A stretch of DNA of 5,623 bases from Bdellovibrio sp. GTDB taxonomy: Bacteria; Bdellovibrionota; Bdellovibrionia; Bdellovibrionales; Bdellovibrionaceae. Positions 4,811-5,623 of this stretch are shown in pieces. Under the pieces are notes generated by a model, which saw nothing but the letters and a program-made list of their open reading frames with translations, ran no database searches and was not told where the DNA came from. Location: NCBI GenBank assembly GCA_017745015.1, contig JAGIAF010000221.1:1-5623 (forward strand). The letters run 5' to 3'. Each line of letters begins with the position of its first letter. Position 1 is the stretch's first letter. The position numbers and the translations under genes were made by a program.

Positions 4811-5404
4811 TCACTTCTGAGAGAATCTGTACTTAAAGCCGAAGTCTTCCGCTGTGCCCGCGAACAAAATCAGATCCACCCATTTCTTATTCGAGTAAAC
4901 GCGGCGCTGACTCAAGCCTTCTTTGCGAAGACCTAAATTCTTAGCCACTTTGATGGACGCTTTATTAGCTGGAGAAACTCCCGCTTCCACGCGATGAAGT
5001 TTCAAATCTTTGAAAGCGATTTTCAAAGCGGCTTCGCAAGCTTCTGTTGCATAGCCATTATTCCAATAGATATTGAAAACGCGATAACCCAAATAAGCAT
5101 TTTGAAAAATGCCGCGGGAAATATCCATCAAGTTCACTTCACCTACCAGCATGCCATCATCTTTGCGGAAAATGCCGAAGTGATAGTAAGAGTCTTTAGC
5201 GCGAAGTTGATTTTGTGTTTTAAGAAGATCTTTGAATTTCTTCAAAGTCAGTTCGGAATCCACCCAACTGGTTTCATCCCATTCGTTTTGCGGTGGCAAA
5301 AGATTGGAGTAAGCTTGCGCCCAATTTTCGTAGTCATGAAGTTCTAACGGACGAATGAGAAGGCGCGCGGTTTTCTTAAAGAGCGGTAGCTGTATGGATT
5401 TCAT
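4811..5404 (-). CDS. GNAT-family N-acetyltransferase, RimJ/RimL type
   Basis: The 197-residue protein has the full RimJ/RimL-like fold. The first strand is TARLLIRPLELHDY (12-25), where R18-P19 is typical of the group. The beta-4 region is MLVGEVNLMDIS (85-96), then the Y/F-rich strand NAYLGYRVF (102-110). The acetyl-CoA phosphate loop is NNGYATEA (115-122), a variant of the usual RGxGYG/A. HRVEAGV (137-143) and NKASIKVAKNLGLRKEG (147-163) are the classic closing blocks. It transfers acetyl from acetyl-CoA to an amino group. Relatives modify ribosomal protein N-termini, other proteins or small amines; the substrate cannot be read here. The start lies 29 bases inside the upstream PEGA gene and lacks a clear Shine-Dalgarno, suggesting translational coupling. 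119 bases separate its stop from the next gene's start. Confidence 0.92.
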   Translation of the reverse strand: MKSIQLPLFKKTARLLIRPLELHDYENWAQAYSNLLPPQNEWDETSWVDSELTLKKFKDLLKTQNQLRAKDSYYHFGIFRKDDGMLVGEVNLMDISRGIFQNAYLGYRVFNIYWNNGYATEACEAALKIAFKDLKLHRVEAGVSPANKASIKVAKNLGLRKEGLSQRRVYSNKKWVDLILFAGTAEDFGFKYRFSQK

Positions 5405-5623
5405 CTCGTACGAGTCTAAGTGGAACCCGCTCTAATGTGCAATAATAATAGGTCAGGTTGTGGGGGCTGCGAATATGGGCTTTGTGAGAGAGATGGCCTC
5501 GCAAACGCAATTCAATTTCTACTTCTTGGCCCCGAGAAATGGTGATCAAACGGGGAGTTTGGTGTTCAGATTTTTTGCCGTTGATCCAAATATCAGCGCC
5601 TTCTTGCTCTGATACAACCATGC
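5376..5623 (-). CDS. C-terminal part of a PEGA-domain protein, 5' end outside the window
   Basis: The frame is open to the right edge, and 81 residues from M at 5621 are visible. That Met need not be the true start, since the frame continues beyond it with no stop seen. VVSEQEGADIWINGKKSEHQTPRL matches the PEGA pattern, in which a strand is followed by the small-residue turn (GA), a W/V-I-x-G strand and a TP motif. It is followed by ISRGQEVEIELRLRGHLS, matching the G-x-h-x-h...G-y part of the repeat. PEGA domains are small extracytoplasmic beta domains, often at the C-terminus of Ser/Thr kinases or surface proteins. About 28 residues follow the domain (YYYCTLERVPLRL and onwards) and end in TATAL. 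The coding end overlaps the acetyltransferase start by 29 bases, so the two genes probably share a transcript. The identity of the full protein cannot be told. Confidence 0.72.
   Translation of the reverse strand, partial: MVVSEQEGADIWINGKKSEHQTPRLITISRGQEVEIELRLRGHLSHKAHIRSPHNLTYYYCTLERVPLRLVRDEIHTATAL

Noticed and set aside
4994..5347. Plus-strand reading frame of 117 codons opposite the acetyltransferase
   Set aside because: The minus frame carries all GNAT blocks; the plus frame has no domain and no ribosome site.
5405..5414. CTCGTACGAG, a perfect 10-bp palindrome just before the acetyltransferase start
   Set aside because: Several palindromes of this length are expected by chance in a window this size, and it lies within coding sequence of the PEGA gene.

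Overview
The window reads as an ordinary chromosomal stretch from a Gram-negative bacterium. A predatory Bdellovibrio-like member of the Bdellovibrionota is my best guess. This rests on overall feel: moderate GC, a Mip/FkpA-type lipoprotein beside pdxH, an orphan CheY-like regulator, a YqjD-type anchor protein and a PEGA-domain gene. No rRNA or other phylogenetic marker is present, so the assignment is an inference. There is no tRNA, rRNA, CRISPR array, insertion sequence or phage gene.

Left part (1-1735, minus strand): a small secreted protein of unknown function (1340-1735) is followed after 38 bases by a membrane enzyme of the LTA-synthase/phosphoglycerol-transferase type (alkaline phosphatase superfamily). 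The enzyme runs off the left edge without its C-terminus. A hairpin lies directly against its start codon. The two genes probably form one transcript.

Middle part (1736-3736, plus strand): a structured divergent intergenic region leads to a stand-alone response-regulator receiver (1922-2317). After about 130 non-coding bases comes a Mip/FkpA-type peptidyl-prolyl isomerase (2448-3143) with strongly biased codon use. Five bases later comes a pyridoxine 5'-phosphate oxidase homologue (3149-3736) with several changes at cofactor positions.

Right part (3759-5623, minus strand, convergent with pdxH): reading in the direction of transcription there is first the end of a PEGA-domain protein that enters from the right edge. 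It overlaps by 29 bases a RimJ/RimL-type GNAT acetyltransferase. After a 119-base gap with a plausible promoter come a DUF883 (YqjD/ElaB-type) tail-anchored protein and a two-helix membrane protein with a very Arg-rich tail. The pair resembles the enterobacterial yqjD-yqjE arrangement. Between them is a perfect 12-bp terminator hairpin whose T-run lies on the plus strand, against the direction of both genes.

I do not see a clearly new multi-gene system. The best leads are the YqjD/YqjE-like pair with its opposed terminator, the altered PdxH cofactor pocket, and the hairpin at the start of the LTA-synthase-like gene.
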